Shown here: one piece after another, positions 53,843-63,084 of the stretch
How positions within the stretch are numbered: the stretch's first letter is position 1
How the letters are laid out: the number at the start of each line of letters is the position of its first letter
NCBI GenBank assembly: GCA_020627535.1
Contig: JAHDGU010000001.1
Location: 62,001 to 126,000, forward strand
Direction of reading: 5' to 3'
DNA length: 64,000 nucleotides
Origin: Saprospiraceae bacterium
GTDB taxonomy: Bacteria > Bacteroidota > Bacteroidia > Chitinophagales > Saprospiraceae
Notes under the pieces: model-generated
What the model was told of the DNA's origin: nothing
Seen by the model: only the letters and a program-made list of their open reading frames with translations
Databases searched by the model: none
Position numbers and translations under genes: made by a program

Positions 53843-54433
53843 TCAAAAACTATAGCTCAAGCCAATATGAACGACTGGAGCAGAATTCATCAGATCTATA
53901 TCCGAGCGGATCATAGGAGATAGACCGCTGAGATCTTCCGAGACGTCAAAGGTGCTGAGATGAGCATCCACGAATGCATCTACACTATTGAGCAACCAAG
54001 CAACTCCGAGGATGACCCCGCTGATCTGTTGATTTTTGCGTGCTTCGCGCCTTAGGCGTTGAAGCTGATCTAGACTTAGTGTTCCCGTGTATTCACCACG
54101 AAGGCTTTCATTGATATCATTGGTCAAGACTTTGAACTGCTTCCCATTGAAACTCAAGAGGCCAATAGAGCCTCCGATGGCTCCGTAGACTAGTGGAAGC
54201 TTCCAGTACTTTTTATTGTAGACTTGTCCGGCTCCGGGAAGTACTAGACTGTATAGAGCAGCCTTTCCAGGTCGCCCAGAGAATAGCTTGGCTTTTTCGA
54301 CGGGAGCCGCCGCGGTTGCGCCAGTATTTACAGTTAAATCTTGTGTCGTATCTCGTATGATCTCTGGCCTCTGGGCTGATAGGCAAGCAGAGGCAGCACA
54401 AAGAAGGGCGATTATGATTGATCTAGAGAGCAT
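53843..54433 (-). CDS. DUF5683 membrane protein
   Basis: A 196-residue protein with a signal peptide (about 1-20), then an AAAPVEKAKLFS-type linker and the segment SGRPGKAALYSLVLPGAGQVYNKKYWK, the DUF5683 signature. Further hydrophobic helices lie at about 84-102 and 141-156. It is probably an envelope protein. DUF5683 is commonly next to parB in Bacteroidota, as here (37 bp downstream of it). Function unknown; the GAGQ(x)Y motif also appears in other small membrane families. Confidence 0.8.
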   Translation of the reverse strand: MLSRSIIIALLCAASACLSAQRPEIIRDTTQDLTVNTGATAAAPVEKAKLFSGRPGKAALYSLVLPGAGQVYNKKYWKLPLVYGAIGGSIGLLSFNGKQFKVLTNDINESLRGEYTGTLSLDQLQRLRREARKNQQISGVILGVAWLLNSVDAFVDAHLSTFDVSEDLSGLSPMIRSDIDLMNSAPVVHIGLSYSF

Positions 54434-54470
54434 GATCTACTCAATGAACGAGAAATTCTGACAAATCGTG

Positions 54471-55361
54471 TCAGTCCTGAATCGCATCGATGATGCTATT
54501 GAAGTGGTCCAAGTCAGAGAAAGCCACGATGATCTTACCACTACCATTTTGAGACAACTGAAGATCCACCTTGGATCCTACGTAGTCACTCAGTGCCTTG
54601 CGAGCGGATTCCCATTCTGGTGATAGCATATTGGATGCTTTCGTAGCAGCTTTTACATTGGGTGTCGTGGTGCTTCTGATCAGCGCCTCTAGCTGTCTCA
54701 CACTGAGCTGCTGGCTGATGCATCTCTGGTAGAGTGAGAGTTGCTGATCGACATGATCTACACCCACCAGTGCTCGCGCATGACCCATGGTGATCTGAGC
54801 TTGTCGGAGTCCATTTTTGATGGAGGGTGGCAGTTTGAGGAGCCTAAGGTGATTGGTGACGCTGGTACGATTTTTTCCTAGTCTTTTGGAAAGCTGATCA
54901 TGTGTGAGCTGGCATTCATCTATGAGTCTCTGATAGCCAAGGGCTACTTCGAGGGCATTGAGGTCTTGACGCTGGATATTTTCGATGATCGCCATCTCGA
55001 GCATGGCCTGATCATCTGCGATACGGATGTAAGCAGGTACTGCTGCGAGTCCTGCCATCTTACTCGCTCTAAATCGTCTCTCACCGGAGATGAGCTGAAA
55101 ACGATCACCTCCCATACTTCTTACAGTGATGGGCTGTATGAGACCGTGTTCTTTGATCGAGTCGGACAACTCTTGGAGGGCCTGAGGGTCAAAATCTGTC
55201 CTCGGCTGCATAGGATTTACCTCAATCTGTTCGAGGCTGATTTCTGCTATGCTGCTCGCCAGTTGCTTGACTGTCTCGGTCTTTTTGTCGATATCGATGT
55301 TGTCGATGTCGGATATGAGCGCTCTGAGCCCTTTGCCAATTTCCAGTTTTCTATTGCTCAT
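54471..55361 (-). CDS. parB: Chromosome partitioning protein ParB
   Basis: ParB binds parS sites, spreads along DNA with CTP and helps segregate chromosomes. The 296-residue protein has the ParB/Srx CTPase motif GERRFRASKMAGL (about 95-107), preceded by IEVNPMQPRTDF; the DNA-binding helix-turn-helix is QLSKRLGKNRTSVTNHLRLL, and a C-terminal dimerisation domain follows. Its start lies 3 nt after the parA stop, so the pair forms one operon. I found no obvious parS palindrome (GTTTCACGTGAAAC-like) in this window. Confidence 0.93.
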   Translation of the reverse strand: MSNRKLEIGKGLRALISDIDNIDIDKKTETVKQLASSIAEISLEQIEVNPMQPRTDFDPQALQELSDSIKEHGLIQPITVRSMGGDRFQLISGERRFRASKMAGLAAVPAYIRIADDQAMLEMAIIENIQRQDLNALEVALGYQRLIDECQLTHDQLSKRLGKNRTSVTNHLRLLKLPPSIKNGLRQAQITMGHARALVGVDHVDQQLSLYQRCISQQLSVRQLEALIRSTTTPNVKAATKASNMLSPEWESARKALSDYVGSKVDLQLSQNGSGKIIVAFSDLDHFNSIIDAIQD

Positions 55362-55364
55362 AGA

Positions 55365-56150
55365 CTATAGGCTAGGTTGTAGCTCTGCGGTTTTATTGTC
55401 CTCGAGAAATTCTGTTGCAAGTTGCAAAAACATCTTGGCTCCAGTGCTCCTTGCATCATACAGAAGTACAGGCATCTTGAGACTAGGGGCTTCACCGATT
55501 CGTGAGTTTCGGAATATGACTGTGTCATAGATGCGGTTTCCACTAGCCCTGAGTTCTTGTTCCACCATCTTGGCAAGTCTGAGCCTGCGATCATACATGG
55601 ATAGAAGTATGCCTTCAATCTTGAGCTCTGGATTGAGCTTGTTTTTGACGAGCATGATGGTATTCTTGAGCTTGCCCAGTCCTTCTAGTGCATAGATTTC
55701 GCACTGGATAGGAATGATCACGGCGTCAGCAGCTGTGAGTGCATTGAGCGTCAGGAGTCCAAGTGAGGGTTGGCAGTCAATGAAGATGAAGTCATAGTCA
55801 TCTTTGATTTTGTGCAGTGACTCTCGCATGATGAATTCACGACGCTCGCGCACTGCCATCTCGAGATCTGCACCTACCAAGTCAATATTGGCCGCAATGA
55901 GGTCGAGATTGGGTGTGGAACTGTGATGGATCGCTTCTTTGGCAGCTAGACCTTCGACCAAGCACTCATAAAGTCCGGATTTGTAATCCTGCTCCAGTAG
56001 GCCAATACCACCACTTGCATTCCCTTGTGGGTCCGCATCTACGATGAGAACTTTGTATTCTAGGATGGCCAATGACGCCGCTAGGTTGATGGTCGTCGTG
56101 GTTTTCCCTACGCCGCCTTTTTGATTAGCTACAGCAATGATCTTTCCCAT
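55365..56150 (-). CDS. parA: Chromosome partitioning ATPase ParA
   Basis: ParA is the deviant-Walker ATPase that moves ParB-parS complexes. The 261-residue protein opens with [20 protein letters not shown], the Walker A motif with its extra lysine, and contains the [11 protein letters not shown] (about 39-49) and [16 protein letters not shown] (about 119-134) motifs. Small size and lack of an N-terminal HTH indicate the chromosomal, Soj-like type. It starts 3 nt downstream of the UPF0173 hydrolase stop, so the hydrolase, parA and parB can be co-transcribed. Confidence 0.95.
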   Translation of the reverse strand: MGKIIAVANQKGGVGKTTTTINLAASLAILEYKVLIVDADPQGNASGGIGLLEQDYKSGLYECLVEGLAAKEAIHHSSTPNLDLIAANIDLVGADLEMAVRERREFIMRESLHKIKDDYDFIFIDCQPSLGLLTLNALTAADAVIIPIQCEIYALEGLGKLKNTIMLVKNKLNPELKIEGILLSMYDRRLRLAKMVEQELRASGNRIYDTVIFRNSRIGEAPSLKMPVLLYDARSTGAKMFLQLATEFLEDNKTAELQPSL

Positions 56151-56153
56151 ATC

Positions 56154-56837
56154 TCAAAATTCCATAGTGTCACCGATGGCCGGTAAGTGCAACTCTATCT
56201 GATGCTGTGTAAAGTAATTTTTGACTTCCTCTTTGTCTTCAATGACAATATATCCAAAAGTGTCATAGTGGCAACCAATCACTCGCTGAGCTTCCACAAA
56301 CTTGGCAGCTATCGCAGCTTCTTTGTAACCCATAGTGAAATGATCCCCGATGCAGAGTATAGCCACATTGACCGGTGGGCAAGTCATCGGTATGAGCTTC
56401 ATATCCATGGTGAGTGCAGTATCGCCAGATAGGTATATGCAATGCTCGTCGGTATAGACCACAAAGCCCGCTGGATTGCCGGCATAGCTTCCATCTGCAA
56501 ATCCGCTAGTGTGGATGGCATTCACCATCTTGATGTGCAACCCATCAAGATGCACGGTACCTCCGTGATTCATCGGTAGGGTGTCAAGACTTTTGGCCTT
56601 GAAGTGATTCGCGATTTCATAGCACGAAATCACAGTGGCAGATTGCATTTTGGCGACAGCCTCGACATCCAATGTGTGATCCTCATGACCATGGGTCACT
56701 AGTACATAATCGGCTGGGATCTTTGAGATATCAATGGACTTGGCAAGTTCATTGGCGGTGACGAATGGATCTACAACCAAATGCTTGCCAGCAAGTTCTA
56801 TATGAAAGCCGCCATGTCCGAGATATCTGATCTTCAT
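56154..56837 (-). CDS. UPF0173 metal-dependent hydrolase
   Basis: A 227-residue metallo-beta-lactamase fold protein with the metal site T-H-G-H-E-D-H (about 48-54), a conserved GHGGFHIE opening and YLSGDTALTMDMKLI (about 134-148). It fits the UPF0173 family by length. A perfect -7 box (TACTTTTG) is 17 nt before the ATG, with AGGAG between. The substrate is not known. It leads the parA-parB operon, a link seen elsewhere but not explained. Confidence 0.88.
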   Translation of the reverse strand: MKIRYLGHGGFHIELAGKHLVVDPFVTANELAKSIDISKIPADYVLVTHGHEDHTLDVEAVAKMQSATVISCYEIANHFKAKSLDTLPMNHGGTVHLDGLHIKMVNAIHTSGFADGSYAGNPAGFVVYTDEHCIYLSGDTALTMDMKLIPMTCPPVNVAILCIGDHFTMGYKEAAIAAKFVEAQRVIGCHYDTFGYIVIEDKEEVKNYFTQHQIELHLPAIGDTMEF

Positions 56838-56854
56838 AAGCGAGGAATCTCCTG

Positions 56855-56862
56855 CAAAAGTA
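56855..56862 (-). promoter_or_regulatory. -7 promoter box TACTTTTG of the UPF0173-parAB operon
   Basis: Minus-strand TACTTTTG matches TAnnTTTG exactly. The ATG is 17 nt further on, with an AGGAG sequence between, so this transcript has a short leader with a Shine-Dalgarno-like site, unlike the leaderless cases. Confidence 0.55.
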
Positions 56863-56934
56863 GCAATATTTGGAGGCTCATATTGTTAATTACACCATAC
56901 AAAAGCAGCGCTGACGCGCAAAAGTATCTCGCGA

Positions 56935-57483
56935 ATGATCACTATCATCAATGGAACAAATAGGGCAAGGGCGTTGACATCTCTGGTCACCAAAATGGTA
57001 TCAGAAATTCTTACTGAAGAGGGCGTAGATATACGTGTCATCGATCTCGCTGAACTGCCATCTGATATACTGCATAGCCACATGTACGACGCTTCCCAGA
57101 TGAGTCCAGCGCTCAAGCAGATACAGGAGTCTTCCCTGCTTCATGTACAGAAGTGGATCGTGATTTCACCAGAGTACAATGGAAGTGTTCCTGGAGTCTT
57201 GAAATTGTTTTGGGATGCTATATCCATCAATGAATACAAAAAGACATTCAAGGGCAAAACGCTCGGTTTGATTGGTGTGGCAAGCGGAAGAGCAGGAAAT
57301 CTCCGAGGTCTTGATCATTTTGCCGCGGTTGCCAATCATGTCGGCATGACGGTCTATCCAGACAAAAGGCCAATCAGTCAGGTAGGAAGCTTTCTCAATG
57401 ATGACAAGACTGCAGTGGTTGACCAGGGACTGATATCGGGCATAAGAGAATGGTGTAAGTCATTTATAGCCTACAGCGCTTGA
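56935..57483 (+). CDS. NADPH-dependent FMN reductase family protein
   Basis: A 182-residue flavodoxin-like protein. The phosphate-binding loop is IINGTNRARALTS (about 4-16), the substrate/FMN segment is VISPEYNGSVPGVLK (about 78-92), and GLIGVASGRAGNLRG (about 114-128) is the third flavin-binding region. It probably reduces FMN or quinones/azo compounds with NADPH. It overlaps lipB by 4 bp (57480-57483) and so is translationally coupled to it. No link between the two activities is known. Confidence 0.85.
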   Translation: MITIINGTNRARALTSLVTKMVSEILTEEGVDIRVIDLAELPSDILHSHMYDASQMSPALKQIQESSLLHVQKWIVISPEYNGSVPGVLKLFWDAISINEYKKTFKGKTLGLIGVASGRAGNLRGLDHFAAVANHVGMTVYPDKRPISQVGSFLNDDKTAVVDQGLISGIREWCKSFIAYSA

Positions 57484-58199
57484 ATAAAACTCAAAGTAGT
57501 TTGCCAAAAGTCCTTGTAGAAGATCTCGGTCTCATTGATTACAAAGAGGCGTGGGAGTATCAGACGGCTGTTCACCGGGCTCTTATTGATGATAAGAGGA
57601 AGCATCGAGATGATGAGAACTATGTCCCAGAGCACAGATTACTCCTCTGTGAGCACCCTGCTGTACTTACATTGGGAAAGAGCGGCAAGGAAGATCATCT
57701 GCTCACGAAAGAAGTAGATCTATCTGTCGCAGGTATCCAATACTATAAGATCAATCGCGGTGGTGATATCACCTATCATGGTCCTGGCCAACTGGTGGTA
57801 TATCCATTGCTAGATCTTGAAGATTTCTACAGGGATGTACACCGCTATGTGAGAAGTCTTGAAGATCTTGTCATCCGGAGTTTGGCTGACTATGGTTTGA
57901 GAGCTGAGAGGCATGAAGGATACACTGGTGTGTGGATGGCCGATAAACCGAAGCGCAAGATCTGTGCGATCGGTGTACATCTGAGCAGGTGGGTCAGTCT
58001 TCATGGCTTGGCCCTCAATGCAAATCCAGAGCTAGCGCACTTTGAGCACATCGTGCCCTGCGGTATCAGTGATCCTGATAGATTTGTTACCAGCATACAA
58101 AAAGAGCTCGGCCGCCAGGTGCCTATGCCTGAGCTTAAATCCAGAATCTTGGATCACTTCGCAGAAGTATTTGAGGCTGAACTCGTCCATAAAAATTGA
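57480..58199 (+). CDS. lipB: Octanoyltransferase LipB
   Basis: LipB transfers octanoate from acyl carrier protein to lipoyl domains, the first step of lipoate synthesis. The 239-residue protein has RGGDITYHGPGQLVVYPLLDL (around 99-119), the lysine in KICAIGVHLSRWV and the catalytic cysteine in IVPCGISD. The start is a TTG overlapping the previous gene; a second TTG (57501) is possible. No in-frame ATG precedes the conserved core. Catalytic residues are intact. Confidence 0.93.
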   Translation: MNKTQSSLPKVLVEDLGLIDYKEAWEYQTAVHRALIDDKRKHRDDENYVPEHRLLLCEHPAVLTLGKSGKEDHLLTKEVDLSVAGIQYYKINRGGDITYHGPGQLVVYPLLDLEDFYRDVHRYVRSLEDLVIRSLADYGLRAERHEGYTGVWMADKPKRKICAIGVHLSRWVSLHGLALNANPELAHFEHIVPCGISDPDRFVTSIQKELGRQVPMPELKSRILDHFAEVFEAELVHKN

Positions 58200-58212
58200 T
58201 GACTTTTGTGCC

Positions 58213-58749
58213 ATGAGTGAAGATGCGCAACTAGCAGGAAAGAGAGTCGAAGAGTCTAAAACGACCATGACAGAACTCATCATGCCAAATGATACTAATC
58301 CACTGGGTAATCTTATGGGTGGGAATCTTATGCGATGGATGGATATAGCTGGTGGAATCTGCGCCAGTAGGCACTGTGGCAATCAGTGCGTCACAGCTGC
58401 TGTGGATCATGTGTCATTTGAGTCGCCCATACATCTTGGAGATGTCATCACGATCACTGCTCAAGTCACACGCGCTTTTAATACCTCGCTTGAGGTCTAT
58501 CTGGAGGTGTTTGCCAGCAATGCCAAAAACACCAATCCGCGAAAGTCAAATCACGCTTATCTGACCTTTGTAGCATTGGATTCTGACAAGATGAAACCGA
58601 CAAAAGTGCCACCAGTCATACCTCTATCAGCGCAAGAGAAGGCTCTCTTTGATGCAGCTGTCAGAAGGAGAGAAATTCGCCTGATTCTGAGTGGTCGCAT
58701 CAAACCGGAGGATGCGACAGAGATGCGCCAGTTTTTTGATGCCATGTGA
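58213..58749 (+). CDS. Acyl-CoA thioesterase, hotdog fold
   Basis: A 178-residue protein beginning MSEDAQLAGKRVEESKTTM. The hotdog core is MPNDTNPLGNLMGGNLMRWMD, as in YciA/BFIT-like long-chain acyl-CoA thioesterases; the D in RWMD and HVSFESPIHLGD help form the active site. A GACTTTTG box (one base off TAnnTTTG) lies 4 nt before the ATG. I rejected the longer frame from 58042, which overlaps lipB. The C-terminal 35 residues are a charged tail. It abuts the convergent gene with no gap. Confidence 0.88.
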   Translation: MSEDAQLAGKRVEESKTTMTELIMPNDTNPLGNLMGGNLMRWMDIAGGICASRHCGNQCVTAAVDHVSFESPIHLGDVITITAQVTRAFNTSLEVYLEVFASNAKNTNPRKSNHAYLTFVALDSDKMKPTKVPPVIPLSAQEKALFDAAVRRREIRLILSGRIKPEDATEMRQFFDAM

Positions 58750-60477
58750 TCATTGGAGCACAATCCGCAGGCTAGGCGCACCGTGTTGATTTAGAAGCCT
58801 GAGAAAATAGATTCCAGGAGGTAGTTCTGACAGATTTATGTCGGAACCAGCACCTAGGGCTATCAAAGTACCTTCCCATCCAGAGAGCGACCAGCTTCCG
58901 TCATAGCCGTCAAGTTGAGATCGTCCTGTAGTGGGATTGGGAAAGAGTCTGTAGGATTGACGACTTCCTTGATAGGTCGAGCTCAGGAAGTCTTCGCAAG
59001 GATCTACTCCTTGATCAAATCTAAGCTTGGCGGGTATGGTTTTCTCTGGTGATTCGGACTCTAGTCCAAGACTGGGCCATGATAATTGCGCATGGACATA
59101 CTCCATGGGCTGCTTGTCGAGATAGAGACTGGCAGTCAGTAGGGAATCAGTACCGCTTGGCGTGATGTCTCCCTGGACACTGTTCCCCCATTCGAAATGA
59201 TCTTCTCCTTGCAAAAAATAGAGCCCTTTAAGAAACTCAGTACTAGTGACCTCATTCCCGACAAAATTTTGTCCATCACTAGGTGGATTAAAATTCATGA
59301 AGATGCCAAATCCTTCAGCTCGGTTTCTGAAGAAGGTATTGTGAGGTCCATTGCGACCGTGAGAATCATCAATAACAATGTTTTGAATAAGATTACTCTC
59401 AAAGAGATTGAGATACGGCCAATTTCCATGAAGTACAAGTTCACCAGCACTGTCATCAGGCAAGCCAGCTTGCTCCCAAAAGGGATCAAACGAATAGTTG
59501 TAAGCGATGACATTTCCGTTGGCGCCGGCTTGGAGCAAGATTGAATGCCTCAAATGCTCTAGGACATTGTCATATATATGATTTTGTCCAGAACCCATCT
59601 GCAATACGACGCCATATGCGCGTCCACCACCACCGTAGTCATGCCCATCTACCATATGGCTCTTCTGGACGAGGCAGCCATGCGAGAAGCTCAGTGCGAC
59701 ATGTGCGAAGTTGCAGCGCTCAGAATGAACTCCGCTAATCTTACAGCGCACAGCCCACCTCAAGTCGATATTTCGTCTTTGGCTACTCGAAGGACTGTTG
59801 TTTTGTAGAGACAGACAACGAATCTGGACATTCTCTGCTGGTCTGACCTCTCTCAGAATGAGCTCAGTGGTGTCATAGTCACGCCGGAGAGGATAGGCAA
59901 TCCATAGAGAGTCTCCGTTGACACTGTCTAGTTCAAGGATCTGGCCAGTGCTGTTGATCGCCCAGTCATTATGGACCTTGTCAAGATCATTATTATTGAC
60001 CCACAGATATTGGGATTGAACTTGAGAAAAGTCTTGTTCAGCTTCTAAAATGAGTAGGCTGTCGCCTCTTTGCAGCGCGTCATGGAATCGATAGCGTCGA
60101 TCGCTCAAAACCGTGCCGCGGATCCTGATCAAATCACTATCCATCTGCTCAAACTGGAGGATGGTAGCCCTTCCATCACCCAAGAGAGATGTGTGAGAAT
60201 TCAAGACTATTGTTTCTTCAAATCGATAGGTTCCTGATGGGAAGTAGTACTGCACTGAGTCTGGATACATCTCTTGCAGGTCCCTAAATCTATCACTATT
60301 GTCTAGGCCGAGAGTGTCTAGACCATGTTCCAGGACATTCACCATTTCAAAGTTGTGATCCTCGATATCGCTCACAAGATCCTGCCAGGCTATACTCCGA
60401 TCAGTAGGCAAGTCCTGCGCTGCGAGGACAGTAGCACATATCCAGAGCAATAGTGTGGACTGCGATCTAGCCATCAT
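58750..60477 (-). CDS. Secreted right-handed beta-helix protein with T9SS C-terminal domain
   Basis: A 575-residue protein: signal peptide (about 1-19, ending VLAAQ), a right-handed parallel beta-helix region (about 60-430; N-x-x and aromatic-rich coils such as GQNHIYDNVLEH and NVIAYNYSF), and a C-terminal T9SS type A sorting domain (LFPNPTTGRSQL through GIYFLRLLNQ). Its first coil contains FPSGTYRFEETIVLNSHTSLLGDG, which is typical of pectate-lyase superfamily proteins, but no polysaccharide-lyase active residues could be assigned. I use the ATG at 60477 in place of 60600 because the signal peptide starts there. It overlaps the SDR gene by 11 bp. Confidence 0.8.
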   Translation of the reverse strand: MMARSQSTLLLWICATVLAAQDLPTDRSIAWQDLVSDIEDHNFEMVNVLEHGLDTLGLDNSDRFRDLQEMYPDSVQYYFPSGTYRFEETIVLNSHTSLLGDGRATILQFEQMDSDLIRIRGTVLSDRRYRFHDALQRGDSLLILEAEQDFSQVQSQYLWVNNNDLDKVHNDWAINSTGQILELDSVNGDSLWIAYPLRRDYDTTELILREVRPAENVQIRCLSLQNNSPSSSQRRNIDLRWAVRCKISGVHSERCNFAHVALSFSHGCLVQKSHMVDGHDYGGGGRAYGVVLQMGSGQNHIYDNVLEHLRHSILLQAGANGNVIAYNYSFDPFWEQAGLPDDSAGELVLHGNWPYLNLFESNLIQNIVIDDSHGRNGPHNTFFRNRAEGFGIFMNFNPPSDGQNFVGNEVTSTEFLKGLYFLQGEDHFEWGNSVQGDITPSGTDSLLTASLYLDKQPMEYVHAQLSWPSLGLESESPEKTIPAKLRFDQGVDPCEDFLSSTYQGSRQSYRLFPNPTTGRSQLDGYDGSWSLSGWEGTLIALGAGSDINLSELPPGIYFLRLLNQHGAPSLRIVLQ

Positions 60478-61240
60478 ATTTTCTGCCGCTACGGTCCAGG
60501 TGGTTACTTGATGCTTGCTGGGTCCCCATGAGCAGAATATCTTGGACATTGACGTGGGCAGGTCGAGTCGCCATGTAGACAATGGCTTCTGCCACATCAC
60601 TAGACTTTAGTGGATTGAAGTCTTCGTAGATCTTGGCTCTGCTCTGATCACCAGAAAATCTCACCAAAGCAAACTCGGTTTCCTCGACATGAGCTGGACT
60701 CACCTGGCCCACTCTGATTCCATGCTTGTATAGGTCAAGGCGCATGGATTTTGTCAGGGCATCGACGGCGTGCTTTGTGGCACAGTAGACATTGCCATTG
60801 GGGTAGACCTCGTGTCCTGCTGTGCTGCAGACATTGATGATCTGTCCACTTTGACGTTTGACCATCCCCTGACTGACATACTTTGTCATGTAGATCAAGC
60901 CCTTGATATTGGTGTCGATCATCTCATTCCAAGCCTTGCTGTCACCTTCATGAATTGGGTCAAAGCCTCTGGCGAGTCCTGCATTGTTGATCAGGAGATC
61001 AATTGTGCCCCATTCTGCTGGCAGCTCCAAGATCAGTTTCTGGCAAGCCTCCTCAGATCTGACATCATAGCTAGCTACATGTACACTTGATCCGGTGGCT
61101 TGGAGTTCATTTTGGATCTGCTTGAGTCTCTCTTGCCTTCTTCCCGTCAAGATGAGTCTCCAGGACATTTGGGCGAAAGCCCTGGCAGTCGCTAGACCGA
61201 TACCGCTCGTGGCTCCCGTGATTAGTACCGTCTTGCTCAT
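60467..61240 (-). CDS. Short-chain dehydrogenase/reductase (SDR)
   Basis: A 257-residue classical SDR. TGATSGIGLATA (about 7-18) binds the nucleotide, NNAGLA (about 85-90) is next, and the catalytic residues are in ICSTAG-type serine context followed by YCATKHA (Tyr and Lys). It probably acts on a small alcohol or carbonyl with NAD(P)H. It overlaps the upstream thioredoxin-like gene by 4 bp (61237-61240) and the following beta-helix gene by 11 bp, so the leftward operon runs from the small conserved gene at 63075 to 58750. Confidence 0.92.
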   Translation of the reverse strand: MSKTVLITGATSGIGLATARAFAQMSWRLILTGRRQERLKQIQNELQATGSSVHVASYDVRSEEACQKLILELPAEWGTIDLLINNAGLARGFDPIHEGDSKAWNEMIDTNIKGLIYMTKYVSQGMVKRQSGQIINVCSTAGHEVYPNGNVYCATKHAVDALTKSMRLDLYKHGIRVGQVSPAHVEETEFALVRFSGDQSRAKIYEDFNPLKSSDVAEAIVYMATRPAHVNVQDILLMGTQQASSNHLDRSGRKYDG

Positions 61241-62544
61241 GGCTTGATATCTTGTAGCATCTGCTCAAATTCTGCTGGCCACTGCTCATAGCCAGGTGTC
61301 GCTGGCCCGTTGAATCCCGTATGGATATGTTTGACCTGATTGTTCTTGTCTAGGAATATGAGAGTGGGGTAGGAGATGATGGCATTTAGCGCTGGAAGTG
61401 ATTTGGCCGCTTCGGATTTTCTGTAGGAGCCTGCGACGGCAAATGGATACGGGACATCTAGTTTTTCTCGATAGCGCTTCACTGCCTGCTGGGCAGCTTC
61501 ATCTGCCTGCTTCTCGAAGGCAAGCGCCATGACGGCGATGTCATCTTGTGGGTTTTTCTTCAAGAATTCTCTCAAAAAGAGCGTTTCGTCCTTACAATTT
61601 GGACACCAGGTTCCCATGATCTGTATGATCTTGCCCTTTCCGCGATATTCCTCACTGTCGGGAGATAGTATTTTGCCGTCAGGCGTCTCAAACTCAAATT
61701 CCAATCTGTCATATCCTTCCTTGAGATATGTCAGCTCACTTGCTGATTTCAACCAGTTTTCTTCACTGCGCTTCGCTGTCCAATTGCTCAGATAGTGCTT
61801 CCCAGAGCGAAAGATTCCTGTCGCCTTGCCCTCGTCATCCTGACTGGCACGGAATAGGAATGCATGACTTCCGTCAAATACCGAGAGGAACAATTGATCT
61901 TCAACGACATTACCCTCTAGATAGCGGTAGTCACCAGTCTCCGTCTGAAATGTGCCTGTGACGATATTTCCTTCTTGCTCAAATCGTCCCATAGCGCGAT
62001 ATGGATCATCAGTGTCGTGGTCAAAAAGCACTTGCCAGCTTCCGCTCCAGTCAGTCGTCCCTGCTTGACTCTCATGGGTGAATCTGTAGTCTTGGCCGTG
62101 AATCGCCTTGAAGGGTATCCGGTATTCTCCACGATTGAGATCAAACCAGTTTCCGTCTAGATATCTCTCATTGAAGGTCGCGGTGATAAACGAATTGTAC
62201 AGTGGGAAGTCTATCCGTACAGTATCGTTACCACCGTTGAGCTGGGCGGGCATCCAAGTGATATCATCGACTTTGATACGCTCTTCACCGTTGTGGATGA
62301 GAGCGTACATGTCACCGGCATCGTCATACTGGATTTCAAAGACAAAAGGCAGTTCCTTATCACGAATCTGATGGATGCTCTTACTTGTTTCTTTGCTGAA
62401 ATTCCTCACGCCTTCATCTAGGAAGAGTACTGCACGCCACTCGCCAGGGGGCAGTTGTGTGTAGGTGTTTGCCATTTCCACACAGGAGCTTAAGGCTGTG
62501 GCTGTCGCCAAAATGAACAGCGCTTTTCCCACGAATTTTTTCAT
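61237..62544 (-). CDS. Lipoprotein with TlpA/thioredoxin-like domain
   Basis: A 435-residue protein with lipobox LSSCVE (cysteine about 21), an N-terminal beta-rich region of about 250 residues that may bind a substrate (similar to parts of DUF4369-type redoxins), and a C-terminal thioredoxin fold with the active motif G-T-W-C-P-N-C (about 312-318). It should be a periplasmic or outer-membrane thiol oxidoreductase. Immediately downstream of the small conserved gene, with no intergenic base, and overlapping the SDR start. Confidence 0.87.
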   Translation of the reverse strand: MKKFVGKALFILATATALSSCVEMANTYTQLPPGEWRAVLFLDEGVRNFSKETSKSIHQIRDKELPFVFEIQYDDAGDMYALIHNGEERIKVDDITWMPAQLNGGNDTVRIDFPLYNSFITATFNERYLDGNWFDLNRGEYRIPFKAIHGQDYRFTHESQAGTTDWSGSWQVLFDHDTDDPYRAMGRFEQEGNIVTGTFQTETGDYRYLEGNVVEDQLFLSVFDGSHAFLFRASQDDEGKATGIFRSGKHYLSNWTAKRSEENWLKSASELTYLKEGYDRLEFEFETPDGKILSPDSEEYRGKGKIIQIMGTWCPNCKDETLFLREFLKKNPQDDIAVMALAFEKQADEAAQQAVKRYREKLDVPYPFAVAGSYRKSEAAKSLPALNAIISYPTLIFLDKNNQVKHIHTGFNGPATPGYEQWPAEFEQMLQDIKP

Positions 62545-63075
62545 CTAAGAAGATTTTGATTCTCCACGAAACTGATCATCCTTGTACTTAAAGAGGACAT
62601 TGAAACTTGTGAGACTACCGTAAATTCTGGTGATGTATTGTTGAAGATTTACTTTCTCTTCATCGGTGAGCTTGCTGGAGTTGATGCGCTGTTCCATCAC
62701 CCTGAGTCGATCTCTGACCATGACGATTTTGTGAAAGAAAGTGTCGATGGGCATCTCCTTGGGCTTGAGCCCGTCATCATCAGGACGTAAGATGAGGGTG
62801 CCTCCTTGCCACTTATCACCAAGTTCTACTTTGGAGTCAAGCCCATTATAAGATTGCAAGATCTTGATCAGAGCTTTCTCAGCTTCTGTGAAGCTCACTG
62901 CATCAGAGGGCTCAACGGCTTCGATGATGTCCCAAGCTGTGTAGTCCTTGCCGACAAGCTTCTTTCCATGCATGTGAAAGACGACATCATAGGCGGCCCC
63001 ATGCAGTTTCGTGACGACTCCAGTGCCATAGGATGGATGATTGACTCTACTTCCTACTCCAAGTATTTCTGACAT
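62545..63075 (-). CDS. Conserved protein with N-terminal SH3/Tudor-like segment
   Basis: A 176-residue protein whose first 45 residues read GVGSRVNHPSYGTGVV and YDVVFHMHGKKLV. This resembles the small beta-barrel found in RapA, UvrD and CarD-type proteins. The rest is helical, with the conserved DKWQGGTLILRPDD and a C-terminal coiled region. I do not recognise a named function, and an RNA polymerase-binding role is only a suggestion. It abuts the symporter gene with 9 bp between and lies upstream of the thioredoxin-like lipoprotein on the same strand. Confidence 0.7.
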   Translation of the reverse strand: MSEILGVGSRVNHPSYGTGVVTKLHGAAYDVVFHMHGKKLVGKDYTAWDIIEAVEPSDAVSFTEAEKALIKILQSYNGLDSKVELGDKWQGGTLILRPDDDGLKPKEMPIDTFFHKIVMVRDRLRVMEQRINSSKLTDEEKVNLQQYITRIYGSLTSFNVLFKYKDDQFRGESKSS

Positions 63076-63084
63076 TCTCGTGTG

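Noticed and set aside
54471-56150. A possible parS centromere near parAB.
   Set aside because: I scanned for a GTTTCACGTGAAAC-like palindrome by eye and found none. A full computational search with one or two mismatches would be needed before saying it is absent.
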